This document shows, in pieces, positions 43,061-52,278 of a stretch of 64,000 nucleotides of DNA. Position numbers and translations under genes: made by a program. Source of the DNA: a virus; the IMG/VR virus record IMGVR_UViG_3300009181_000043, positions 35,123 to 99,122 of that record; one strand, 5' to 3'. Every line of letters begins with the position of its first letter. The first letter of the stretch is position 1. Below the pieces are notes generated by a model. The model was given only the letters and a program-made list of their open reading frames with translations, searched no databases and was not told the origin of the DNA.

Positions 43061-43265
43061 ACTACATATTCAGCAAGTTATATTTGACCTTTGCTATCAT
43101 GGCAACGGCGGATTTTTTCCATCCGAAGTATACAGTTTACCTGTGTACCTTCGGAATTTTTATTACAAAAAATTGATAGAAGCCAAGGAAAATGAGGCAG
43201 CGTCACAAAAACAGTCTTCAAGTCAACCAAAGTCGGGTAAAATAGATAGACCTAGTTTCAGATAA
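43041..43265 (+). CDS. Start-less downstream frame of tail-assembly gene (candidate +1 frameshift extension, gp51-like)
   Basis: This frame is open from 43026 to the TAA at 43263-43265. It encodes GLTLEYKLHIQQVIFDLCYH, then GNGGFFPSEVYSLPVYLRNF and YYKKLIEAKE, followed by a polar tail. The YGNGGF-x-VY-x-LPVYLRNFY pattern looks like a real small T4-like baseplate-assembly protein (possibly gp51). No ATG, GTG or TTG occurs before 43143, by which point the conserved part is mostly past. A +1 slip on TTTT (43037-43040) in the preceding gene would join both frames as ...VQFF-GLTLEY.... A rare start such as CTG at 43050 or a sequencing error remain alternatives. Confidence 0.6.
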   Translation, partial: GLTLEYKLHIQQVIFDLCYHGNGGFFPSEVYSLPVYLRNFYYKKLIEAKENEAASQKQSSSQPKSGKIDRPSFR

Positions 43266-43270
43266 CTAGA

Positions 43271-43278
43271 TATTTATT
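43271..43278 (+). promoter_or_regulatory. Late-promoter-like TATTTATT
   Basis: Variant motif 17 nt before the ATG at 43296, with ATAAGGA (43285-43291) as a possible Shine-Dalgarno. Confidence 0.45.
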
Positions 43279-43295
43279 AGTATAATAAGGACTAT

Positions 43296-45920
43296 ATGGC
43301 CGACTCGTATAAAAAAGAACTTGATGATCTTACTGCATCAGCGCAGCGAGAATTTAATAATATTCAAAAATCTGCGGCAAAATCTTTGGAGGAGTTGAGA
43401 AAAAAGACACAATCATATGCGTCATCGTGGAGTGAAGTTGGTAAAAAAATTACAGATTCACTTAGTCCTATTGCCAGTATCAATCGCAAAATCTCTGAGT
43501 TAGAAATTGAAAAAAGCAAGAGTGAACAGACATCGGAGCTACACCAGCGCACAATTGAAAATCTTAAGCAGAAGGAATTGGCAATTACAGCTACCGATGC
43601 AAGACAGGTTGAATTACAGGCACTTTCTCAATCTGGATTGACGAAATCCCAAGAGCGGGAACTCAACCTTCTTGAAAAAAATAGTCAACAGCGGCAAACC
43701 GGCCTCACGGCGATCCGGGACGCCGCCAAGGCAGAAGGAGAAAAGTTGGCGAAGGTCGCCGCACAAACTGCGCTCCTCAAAGCGCAAATTGACACCCAAC
43801 AAAAAAATGCGGCGATTTTGTCGTTCATAAAAGACACATTTAGTAAGATTTATCAGATGGCCGGTGATTATGATAAATTTTTGAGTGATCAAGCAAAAAT
43901 TCTTGGTGTCAGCAAAGACACAATCGATGCTCAATATCAATCGATTCAAAAAAACAACACGGCAACCGACTACAATTTGGCATCCAATCGTCAAATTGTT
44001 GAGGCACAAACCAAGTTGGTACAAAGCTATGCAATTACTGGCCAGGCAGCAGAGTCGATTGCAACAAGCATTGCGCAAACAGCCAAGTCAACTGGTTTAA
44101 CTGTTGATGAAGCAAGCAAACTTAACGAAACACTTGCTGAAATTGGTGGTACATCGTTGGACGCTCAGAAAAACATGGCGGGTTTTGCTATTCAAGCTGC
44201 TAAAGCTTATGGTGTTCCGCTCAATGTGTTGTTGAAAGACGTAATGAATTCTAGCAGTTCTGTGCGATTGATTTTTAAGGGTAACACCGAAGAGTTGATC
44301 AAACAAGCTGCTGAAGCAAGAAAGATCGGAACTAGTTTGGATGCTGCTGCAAAATCAGCCGAGGCATTGTTGGATTTTGAAAGTTCTATTGGTGCCGAGC
44401 TAAAAGCAAGCGCATTGCTTGGTCAAAGTTTGAACTTCAACGAATCTCGTAGATTGGCATTTGCTGGAGATTTGATTGGTGCGGAAAAAGCATTGCAACT
44501 TGAAATTGAAAAGGTTGGTGATCTTGATAAATTAAATTATAATCAACGCAAGGCACTGTCTCAAGCAACTGGTAAACCAATTGAAGAACTACAAAAGATT
44601 GAGACACAAAAGAAAAATCAATTGGAGATTGAAAAGCGATTTCCGCAAGAAGCCGCCAAGTTGCGAAAATTGCAAGAAGAGCTAAACACGATGCAAAAGA
44701 AAAGCAAAGAAGATCGTGACGCTGAGTACAAGAAAATGTTGGATCAACAAAAAGTTGAAGCAGAAAGCGCACTTCTGAATCAGGCCAAGGTAAAGGCAAT
44801 GGATCGTATCGGTCAAGTTCTAAAACCAATTTATGAAAAGATCAACCAGATCCAAGCTGCATTTTACGAATTCGTCGCAGGCCTGGACAAAGGTTGGATC
44901 ATAGGGGGTCTCATATTAACCACATTCGTTGGGATTGGTATTGCAGTTGGCGGCGCAGCCCTCCAGATTTATCTGTTGGGTAAATTTGGTGGTAAAGCAG
45001 CAGAACTTTTGGGAGGAGGTGTAGGCAAGGGCTTGATGCGTCTGTCTGCCGGAGTTCGTACTCTTGGTAAATCTCTTCAAACATTTCCAGTTGGAAAGCT
45101 TATTGGTATAGCAGCAGCACTTGCTATAGTATCTTTGGCAGCTATTGGATTTGCAACCGCATTTCAAATGATGCGAGAAGTAACCTTTGGTGATGCCGCA
45201 TTGCTTGTTGGCTCGTTGACCGCCATAAGTCTTGTATTATTTGTTATGGCCAACGCGGTAACCGCTGCGGCACCTGGGTTTGGAATATTGATAGGTGTTA
45301 TGCTAGGAGTGGCTCTCGCTGCTGTGGGAGTTGGATATGCCATATCGCTGACAACTCCTGCAATCACCGCCGTAGGTGCAGCACTAACAGCTTCGGTACC
45401 AGTATTTGCAACGATGCTTAGTATTTTTATGGCACTACCTGTGGTGGTGCTGAGTGTGGCAGCAGCATTGATTGGACTAGCATTGGCGAGTCCAGGATTG
45501 CTTGGTGCTGCGATCGGTATTGGTGCTGTAGGTGCTGCTATGGTTGCGTTGGGCGTCACACTAGCATTGTTTCCAACCAGTGAGCTAACACGCATTACAA
45601 CTCAATTGGTGGCCCTTAGTGAAGCAGCAGCTGGTATTGGTGTTGCCGCAGCATCGTTGAAGCAATTGTCTGGAATTGAGCTACCAAAAATTGATATTGG
45701 TGGATTAGCAGCAGTTAGTCTGCTGGGTGGCGGCGGCAAAAAAGAAGAAAACAGTGAAATTAAAGCTGGTTTGGAAGCTCTTGGTGCAAAATTTGATGCG
45801 TTGACCAACATGATGGCCAGCGGCGGCATTGTGGTCAATTTAGATGGTACCAAAGTCAACAACGCTTTGGCACGAAGTGCATCAACAAGAGGTGCATACG
45901 GCCAAGCAACAATCGCTTGA
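43296..45920 (+). CDS. Tail tape measure protein
   Basis: 874 aa. The first 500 residues are long charged and Gln/Ala-rich helices; from about residue 510 to 780 there are successive hydrophobic stretches (for example GLILTTFVGIGIAVGGAAL, and a series of Ala/Val/Leu-rich segments), then a short polar end. This helix-then-hydrophobic layout is the mark of tape measure proteins, which fix tail length and later enter the host envelope. T4 gp29 is 590 aa; at about 0.15 nm per residue this one predicts a tail near 130 nm. It follows the tail-assembly-type gene with its candidate frameshift. Confidence 0.85.
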   Translation: MADSYKKELDDLTASAQREFNNIQKSAAKSLEELRKKTQSYASSWSEVGKKITDSLSPIASINRKISELEIEKSKSEQTSELHQRTIENLKQKELAITATDARQVELQALSQSGLTKSQERELNLLEKNSQQRQTGLTAIRDAAKAEGEKLAKVAAQTALLKAQIDTQQKNAAILSFIKDTFSKIYQMAGDYDKFLSDQAKILGVSKDTIDAQYQSIQKNNTATDYNLASNRQIVEAQTKLVQSYAITGQAAESIATSIAQTAKSTGLTVDEASKLNETLAEIGGTSLDAQKNMAGFAIQAAKAYGVPLNVLLKDVMNSSSSVRLIFKGNTEELIKQAAEARKIGTSLDAAAKSAEALLDFESSIGAELKASALLGQSLNFNESRRLAFAGDLIGAEKALQLEIEKVGDLDKLNYNQRKALSQATGKPIEELQKIETQKKNQLEIEKRFPQEAAKLRKLQEELNTMQKKSKEDRDAEYKKMLDQQKVEAESALLNQAKVKAMDRIGQVLKPIYEKINQIQAAFYEFVAGLDKGWIIGGLILTTFVGIGIAVGGAALQIYLLGKFGGKAAELLGGGVGKGLMRLSAGVRTLGKSLQTFPVGKLIGIAAALAIVSLAAIGFATAFQMMREVTFGDAALLVGSLTAISLVLFVMANAVTAAAPGFGILIGVMLGVALAAVGVGYAISLTTPAITAVGAALTASVPVFATMLSIFMALPVVVLSVAAALIGLALASPGLLGAAIGIGAVGAAMVALGVTLALFPTSELTRITTQLVALSEAAAGIGVAAASLKQLSGIELPKIDIGGLAAVSLLGGGGKKEENSEIKAGLEALGAKFDALTNMMASGGIVVNLDGTKVNNALARSASTRGAYGQATIA

Positions 45921-45926
45921 TAACCC

Positions 45927-45934
45927 TATTTATA
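45927..45934 (+). promoter_or_regulatory. Late-promoter-like TATTTATA
   Basis: Exact motif, 4 nt before the ATG at 45939; no Shine-Dalgarno. Confidence 0.6.
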
Positions 45935-45938
45935 TACA

Positions 45939-48443
45939 ATGGCAAATAGCAATACATTCGTTGACGGGTTCACATCAGGCGGTGAACAAGTTACCACACT
46001 ATCGCAAGTGCAAGGTGCTGGTCTTACTATACCATCTGGTGATTTTATCAATGTTCGTGCTCCTGGCAAACTAGAAATGCTTTTCAATAGCAACGGCAAT
46101 GCAGCCAAGCTATATAGCATCAATAAACCAGATGATGTGGGTTTGGCAGATGCGTTGAAGCGTCGCTATGACTACAAAAATCCAAATCAAGGTCAAGCCA
46201 GTCGAGTTACGAGTATGGTTGGGTTTGCTGCACAAGACGCCAATTTGGTCAGAAAGTTTTTGGGATCTGGACCGGGTACTCGTTTTATAACCAAACAATT
46301 GGTGCTACAAGGATTTCAAGCATTTGATGAAACCAAAGTTTATAATCCAGCATCACCATTGATTGCTGCTATTAAACCCGCTTCATTTGGTGTATTGGAT
46401 AGACCAACACGACACGTAGACACCAGCAACATTATTGGTGGTATTATCAACGGAGTTGGTCTGGGTAGTGTAGTATCCACCATCGGAGCATTGGCTGGTG
46501 GCGCACCAGCACAACCACCACCACCACGCTCATCTGTTGCAAGCACAGCAAGCAATGGTTTGGGTCTCAGCACACTCACCAGTTTTATAGGTGGTGGTGA
46601 TCGAACCAGCGAGGTTGTGACACCAATTGCCCGTGGTGATGTAAAAGACTTGTTGCGTGGACAAACGGCAACCAATGCGTACAACGCACCACGTTATGCT
46701 CGACTTGTAAATAATTCAGGCGGCGGATTTTTCAGCAGATTGGTTGGTTCTGTGGGATCATTTTTTCAAAACAATACGGTTGTTGGAGGTATTCTACCAC
46801 CAAAGCAACCTTGGGCATCAAAGTATCGTGCCGATGAAGAAACATACGATCTGATGTTGAATGCTGGTAAATTGTTTGATCCAAATGCAACGGGTATTGG
46901 TGGTGGTGGAATCATGAGCGGGTTGTTGAATTCAATTGGATTTGGAAAAAAGGCCAATTATTCACAAAAAGTAAACCAGCGTTTTTATGCAACCAGCAAA
47001 AATGTACCAGACTATAACCGATTGGTTATTGTTGGTAATTCATACCAATCAAGTGCGAAATCTGTAACAACAAATGCAACAGATAAAGTGGGTATGTACG
47101 CAGGAGCAGTACCATTCACAGCCAACAATATCACCACGGATTCGATTAGCAGCAACGTTAAAAAGAACTCATTACGATATGGTGATGTTGTGGTATCCAA
47201 TCTTAATGAAGAACGTAGCGATCAGCTTCTAAACTACAAAACGCTAACCAAAAATCTAAAAGATTTCAAAGATCAATTTGCGACAGGAGTGGATGAACGG
47301 GTGCGAAAGATAGAACTTGATCTAAATAATGTTATCACAGCTATTGGCGGAGCAATCCCAGAAAAATACCAGATTCTTGATGAGAATACCAAGTACATAA
47401 AACCACTACAATTTGCCAGGTTCAATACTGTTAATGTTGGTGCTGCTCAAGTTGCGGAGATTGGTGACAATAAAGATCAAAATTATGTTGCTAAATTTCG
47501 CCAACCCGGCAATAAAATGCCGACTCGTTTGGGTAAGGACGCCAAAGCCGATAGATTTATTCGTCCAACCAACAATGTGGATTATGTAAATTCACTGGAA
47601 GTATTGTTGCCAGATCAATTTGATGCACTGTATACACAGCAGGCCAATGGTTATGGCCCTGATATCATCAAATTTTACTTTTATGATATTGTCAACAAAA
47701 AGTATATACCGTTCAATGCCACAATAAAAAGTTTGAGTGACAACAACGCTGCGGAGTGGGAAACTGTTGAGTATTTGGGCCGCCCAGATAAATTAAAATA
47801 CTACAAAGGGTTCACTCGTAGTGTCAGCTTTAATTTTACAGTCAATGCACACAGTATCAAGGAACTGATGCCAATGTGGAATCGAATCAACTATTTGACT
47901 GGTTTAACTCGACCAGCAAATTATACAAATCAAGCAGCAGGTGGATTCATGGTCTCACCAATGGTACAACTAACACTGGGCGATTTTTACAAAAATCATA
48001 ACGTTACAATCAACAGTTGCAACGTAACAATTCCAGAAGATGCAAGTTGGGAAACCATACCCGAGGAGAAAAATACCACGGATGGTTGGTATTATGGACC
48101 CAACGGTGCAATCAAGTGGGATTATGATACTACAATGTTGCATAGTATAGACACAAATGGTGTGATTGAAAATCGTGGTAATTCAAAAGGAAGGGTAGCA
48201 CAATTTCCAAGAACAGCAGAAATTCAGATTGAAATGAGTGTGTTGGAAAAAGATCGTCCAAAAACGGGTCGTGGCATCTGGGGTGATGCTCCAGTTCCAG
48301 TCGTGGATGGCGTTGACGTTATTGGGACTGTTGATAACAACGGAGCGGTCACATATAATCTCAAAAATAATTTTTCTACGTATATACGATATGACAATGA
48401 TATAGCATCATTTGCACAATATAGTAAGGGGCAACAACCATGA
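45939..48443 (+). CDS. Baseplate/tail-tube-cap protein (gp48/gp54-like C-terminus)
   Basis: 834 aa. The C-terminal third contains IIKFYFYDIVNKKYIPFNAT, then AEWETVEYLGRPDKLKYYKG and FNFTVNAHSIKELMPMWNRI followed by NYLTGLTRPA, which resembles the tube-initiator proteins gp48/gp54 of T4-like baseplates. The N-terminal two thirds is Gly/Ser/Asn-rich with a PPPP stretch near residue 190, probably extra domains. T4 gp48 is 364 aa. The stop overlaps the next start (ATGA), linking it to the LysM-like wedge gene. Confidence 0.55.
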   Translation: MANSNTFVDGFTSGGEQVTTLSQVQGAGLTIPSGDFINVRAPGKLEMLFNSNGNAAKLYSINKPDDVGLADALKRRYDYKNPNQGQASRVTSMVGFAAQDANLVRKFLGSGPGTRFITKQLVLQGFQAFDETKVYNPASPLIAAIKPASFGVLDRPTRHVDTSNIIGGIINGVGLGSVVSTIGALAGGAPAQPPPPRSSVASTASNGLGLSTLTSFIGGGDRTSEVVTPIARGDVKDLLRGQTATNAYNAPRYARLVNNSGGGFFSRLVGSVGSFFQNNTVVGGILPPKQPWASKYRADEETYDLMLNAGKLFDPNATGIGGGGIMSGLLNSIGFGKKANYSQKVNQRFYATSKNVPDYNRLVIVGNSYQSSAKSVTTNATDKVGMYAGAVPFTANNITTDSISSNVKKNSLRYGDVVVSNLNEERSDQLLNYKTLTKNLKDFKDQFATGVDERVRKIELDLNNVITAIGGAIPEKYQILDENTKYIKPLQFARFNTVNVGAAQVAEIGDNKDQNYVAKFRQPGNKMPTRLGKDAKADRFIRPTNNVDYVNSLEVLLPDQFDALYTQQANGYGPDIIKFYFYDIVNKKYIPFNATIKSLSDNNAAEWETVEYLGRPDKLKYYKGFTRSVSFNFTVNAHSIKELMPMWNRINYLTGLTRPANYTNQAAGGFMVSPMVQLTLGDFYKNHNVTINSCNVTIPEDASWETIPEEKNTTDGWYYGPNGAIKWDYDTTMLHSIDTNGVIENRGNSKGRVAQFPRTAEIQIEMSVLEKDRPKTGRGIWGDAPVPVVDGVDVIGTVDNNGAVTYNLKNNFSTYIRYDNDIASFAQYSKGQQP

Positions 48444-48733
48444 GATATCAATATACGCCGATCAATAATAGATACGATGGTAGCAAGGTCTATAGAACCA
48501 CATATTATCCTGTGATTCCTAATGATCCATCCGACACATATATTATTGCCAGCGAGCAACAATATCTTGACAGTTTGGCAAAAAAGTATTATGGTGATGA
48601 ACAGTATTGGTGGGTTATCGCAAATGCAAACAATTTTGGCAATGGACGATTGTCTATACCAGTTGGCAAGCAATTGCGTATTCCAGGTAATTTACCAGTA
48701 ATCATGCAACTTTTGAGAACGTTAAATGCGTAA
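48440..48733 (+). CDS. LysM-like baseplate protein (gp53-like)
   Basis: 97 aa. The segment QYLDSLAKKYYGDEQYWWVI followed by ANNFGNGRLSIPVGKQLRIP is a LysM-like fold seen in gp53/gpX-type tail proteins, which bind within the baseplate or at peptidoglycan. T4 gp53 is 196 aa, so this is a short form. It is translationally coupled to the preceding gene by ATGA and followed 3 nt later by the large hub-type gene. Confidence 0.7.
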   Translation: MRYQYTPINNRYDGSKVYRTTYYPVIPNDPSDTYIIASEQQYLDSLAKKYYGDEQYWWVIANANNFGNGRLSIPVGKQLRIPGNLPVIMQLLRTLNA

Positions 48734-48736
48734 GTT

Positions 48737-51700
48737 ATGGCAACACCAAAAACAGATTTAAGTAACACCCCAAGCTGGGCAACACCTCGCACAGGCGAGA
48801 TTCGTGAAGAAATTCGTTGGTGGGAAGCCCAAAATATTCCGTGGCAAATTGTGCGAGAATTGCGTCGCAGAAGCAGCAATGTAAATCATGGTCAGTATGC
48901 AACTGTGAATGTTGTGACTGATTTCAAAAATCAACATGAAAAATACAGAGGACCACTTACTCCTTGGGTACGAGCATTTTCAAATGGAACCGGCAACGTC
49001 GTAAATCAAACAATACCAACCAGCACATATTTGTACAAGAATGGACAACTACCTGCGTATAGGGGATTTTTGTTGCAAGGTGGTGACGGATTTGATAATG
49101 CTTATGGTTACAAGCGTCAAGGAAATGTGTTGGTGGAAGACAAAGCAATCATTGGATATCAATCCGATGGTGCTCCACATTACATAGACCCCAAGTATAG
49201 AACTGCATATTCGTATAATAATCAAGACAACAATCCCCAATTTCCTCAAAATTCAGCGGTACCTTCAGTTTTGCCGCCGCCTGGTATTACGTCTGTACAA
49301 GTCAGAACCAACAAGGATATGATGAGCACAGCAACCATTCAGTGGAAATGTTATGGTCTGGCCCAACTGGAATACATGATGCCATTTTGGCTGAGTCCCA
49401 AAATCAATGTATTTTTGGAGTTTGGTTGGAATTTATACAACAATGCGTCGTTGTTGGAGTTGAATAATGAGAATAAATGTTACGAGTTGATACTGCGACC
49501 AGAACTGGCATTGGAGCAGTATTACAACAGTTTTGGTAATTATGGATTAATAACGGGCATCATTAGTAAATATAATTTCAGTACAGATGACGGGTTTGTA
49601 TACACATGTAATACCGATATTATCAGTCGTCAGGCCATGTATTCTGGTTTTCGTGTGGATAATCCAACGGTCACTGACAACCAAGATGGTACCACCACAG
49701 AATATGTAGATTTCAAAGAATGTTTAACCACATATTTACCATTTATCAAGCAAGTTGTTGAAAATCGTGCCAACTACATGGATTACATCATCAAAAATGC
49801 TGATAAACTACTCGCAACAAATAAAAAGGGTGCCAAGGATAAACAAAAGAGTGCTCAATTAGCAACAATGTTGCGTGTGCAACCAGATAATAAAGATCCG
49901 CTCAACATATTTTACAATGGTAAACCCGAGAATCGAATTTTTATGGGTAGGTATGAGAGTGTGTATGGAAACCGTAAGTTACCAATAGCAGGCCAAACTG
50001 CTGGTCAAATGGATGCCGCCCGAGCGAGCCAAAATTTTGCCGGTGGTCTGGGTGGTGCGTATATACAACCACAGACATATACACAAACTCCTAGCATCAG
50101 TGGTGTTATCAAATATGGCTCCACCACGTCGGCCAAGTGGGCTGGCCGTGAAATTATTTCATTTGCCGACAAGGATACTGACTTTGATTTTGTGGAAGAT
50201 GGCAACGACGAGGTTTGGTTCCAGATGGATTTTGTATTTGAATTACTCAATTTATTTTGTTCCGAGAAGACAACCAAGAACAACAAAATTGATATTTCGG
50301 ATTTTATTGTTAGTGCGCACCCAAATTTAATTTCGTGTGATCGAGATGTGTTGATCCCAAATTCTATTGCTCCCAAAATCAATATGGGGCGACAGCCTCG
50401 GACTGCAACCGAGACTCGCCCAGGCCAAGACGGTTATTTAGATAGCGTGGATGCAACATCCAACCCGTTCTTGACACAATACTATGCTAGTGACTATACG
50501 CTTGCCATCGCCGCCGGAGAGACAGCGGAAAAATCCACAACAAACAGTGCAGTAAATAATGTTGATTCTGGTATTTGGCGAGCAGCAAGAAAGGCAAGAA
50601 CCACATTCAAGACTCTCGGCTCACCCCGTGATGATTTAGATAGTTTGATCAACAAGCTGTACTATCAAATTAGTGGTCCAGACGTAGGTACAGCAGCATT
50701 TCCTTTCAAGGAAAAGAAAGTAATAGGTACCCGAACCTATCAAGCATATTACCACGGATATTTCAAACATATATACATCAGCAAAAGCAAACTAATTGAG
50801 ATTGGTAAAGATGGATCAATTAAAACCTTGCAGCAGATGGTCAACAAGATTCTGAATGTAATCAACGAATCGGTAGACAATTTTTGGAAGTTTGAAGTAG
50901 TGGAAAATCCACAAGGTGGTATGGCGATCATTGATAAAAATTTAATTATGCCACAAGGTACCAATCTTTATCAATTTGATATTGGTTCAACCAGTGGTGT
51001 GATCAAAAAGTTTAGTTTTGATGTAAACATGACCAACGAACAAGTCAATCAAGTATTGTATGGTAGTGGTCAAAATGCTGCTAATATTGCAAATGAAGTC
51101 ACCAAGGTCGCCGGTGATCCGGCGACCACACTTGATCAAAAACGAATCAAGATTACTCAAATAGGTTGCGGAATTCCGGCGATTGCATTCACAGACAGAT
51201 TTGAATCTCGTCAGTTGCGGGACACGATTGCTAAAAAATTGGAACAACTTGACAAGGAGGAAAAGCTCGCACAAAACAAACCAAATGCTACTACATCGCC
51301 CCCACAAGATAACGATAGGGTACCCCACGGTCCAATCGTTGATAAAAATGAAGCGATTCGTCAATTACAAACGCATGGTAAACAAAGTGATGATGTGTTG
51401 GTTATGCGTATTCGGGCAAAAACCGCCAACGAAGATATTTATGCACCGATTGAAGAAAGTAGTTATAAAACACAAATACTAGGAATTTCTAATCCGTTTT
51501 CTGGAACAGTTAAAACGTCATCCGCACTATTTGGTTGGGTATATTTGAATTTACCCGGCAGCATGAAAGGTAAACTACGTGAAATGTTGGATGATGGTGA
51601 TACCAAAAACAACACGGCCCGTTATGCTGGACCAGCGGATAACTTTACACTATCATTGACACTTGATGGTATTATGGGTTTTCGTATGTTCCAACACTTT

Positions 51701-51856
51701 TCGGTTTCCAATTTACCAAAACCATATGTGCCGGGTAATGTAATATTTATGGTCACCGAAGTTGAGCATCAACTCAATGCTGGTAAGTGGGAAACTGTGG
51801 TAACCGCACTGTTGAAACCAGCCAATGATAGGTTGTTCAATTATATACCTATATGA
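48737..51856 (+). CDS. Large baseplate hub-type protein
   Basis: 1039 aa. A conserved-looking segment PGITSVQVRTNKDMMSTATI, then QWKCYGLAQLEYMMPFWLSP and INVFLEFGWNLYN lies near residues 180-240. The C-terminus (FSVSNLPKPYVPGNVIFMVT, then EVEHQLNAGKWETVVTALLK) resembles the end of gp27-type hub proteins. No lysozyme domain is apparent. The likely role is in the central baseplate through which DNA passes. It ends with an ATGA overlap to the next gene. Assignment is from pattern memory and context. Confidence 0.5.
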   Translation: MATPKTDLSNTPSWATPRTGEIREEIRWWEAQNIPWQIVRELRRRSSNVNHGQYATVNVVTDFKNQHEKYRGPLTPWVRAFSNGTGNVVNQTIPTSTYLYKNGQLPAYRGFLLQGGDGFDNAYGYKRQGNVLVEDKAIIGYQSDGAPHYIDPKYRTAYSYNNQDNNPQFPQNSAVPSVLPPPGITSVQVRTNKDMMSTATIQWKCYGLAQLEYMMPFWLSPKINVFLEFGWNLYNNASLLELNNENKCYELILRPELALEQYYNSFGNYGLITGIISKYNFSTDDGFVYTCNTDIISRQAMYSGFRVDNPTVTDNQDGTTTEYVDFKECLTTYLPFIKQVVENRANYMDYIIKNADKLLATNKKGAKDKQKSAQLATMLRVQPDNKDPLNIFYNGKPENRIFMGRYESVYGNRKLPIAGQTAGQMDAARASQNFAGGLGGAYIQPQTYTQTPSISGVIKYGSTTSAKWAGREIISFADKDTDFDFVEDGNDEVWFQMDFVFELLNLFCSEKTTKNNKIDISDFIVSAHPNLISCDRDVLIPNSIAPKINMGRQPRTATETRPGQDGYLDSVDATSNPFLTQYYASDYTLAIAAGETAEKSTTNSAVNNVDSGIWRAARKARTTFKTLGSPRDDLDSLINKLYYQISGPDVGTAAFPFKEKKVIGTRTYQAYYHGYFKHIYISKSKLIEIGKDGSIKTLQQMVNKILNVINESVDNFWKFEVVENPQGGMAIIDKNLIMPQGTNLYQFDIGSTSGVIKKFSFDVNMTNEQVNQVLYGSGQNAANIANEVTKVAGDPATTLDQKRIKITQIGCGIPAIAFTDRFESRQLRDTIAKKLEQLDKEEKLAQNKPNATTSPPQDNDRVPHGPIVDKNEAIRQLQTHGKQSDDVLVMRIRAKTANEDIYAPIEESSYKTQILGISNPFSGTVKTSSALFGWVYLNLPGSMKGKLREMLDDGDTKNNTARYAGPADNFTLSLTLDGIMGFRMFQHFSVSNLPKPYVPGNVIFMVTEVEHQLNAGKWETVVTALLKPANDRLFNYIPI

Positions 51857-52239
51857 TATTAGATACCGATTTAACTTTGAAAAATCGTCTGGGGTTGGAC
51901 AATTTTAACTTTATGATACCTGCTACGTATTTTCCTACACCAAATAAGAACAATTACGATGATGGTTCATTTGTTCGGTATTTTATCAACAAACGCAACC
52001 AAAATCAAATCATTGAAACAAATGCCAGAGACTACTCTGCTACAAATGATTGGTTTTTTATCAAGGGCGAATTAACTTGGCAACTTACGGGTGTGCGCAA
52101 TAACCAGTACAATGGTAAGATGTTGGTGGAGCCTGGTGTTGAAGAATACAACATTATTCAGATCAACAATCTCAAAAAAACAATGCCTGGCATTGAGAAT
52201 ATATTAACCAACCCAGTACAGTTTTGGCAAGGTTATTAA
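51853..52239 (+). CDS. Unknown baseplate-region protein, 128 aa
   Basis: Not recognised. A mixed polar and aromatic sequence with no metal motif or membrane segment. It is coupled to the hub-type gene by ATGA, so it is probably made in similar amounts and part of the baseplate. Its stop is followed by a 39-nt gap containing a hairpin before the polymerase-like gene. Confidence 0.55.
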   Translation: MILDTDLTLKNRLGLDNFNFMIPATYFPTPNKNNYDDGSFVRYFINKRNQNQIIETNARDYSATNDWFFIKGELTWQLTGVRNNQYNGKMLVEPGVEEYNIIQINNLKKTMPGIENILTNPVQFWQGY

Positions 52240-52259
52240 CAAAGTTGACTTTCGCAGAA

Positions 52260-52278
52260 ATTCTGATACACTCAGAAT
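52260..52278 (+). promoter_or_regulatory. Hairpin abutting a GTG start
   Basis: ATTCTGA (52260-52266) pairs with TCAGAAT (52272-52278), loop TACAC. The stem ends at the base before the GTG start at 52279, so it could limit ribosome access. Confidence 0.5.

Noticed and set aside
45164-45595. 143-aa minus-strand frame opposite the tape measure gene
   Set aside because: Ala/Thr/Pro-rich mirror of a hydrophobic repetitive coding sequence.
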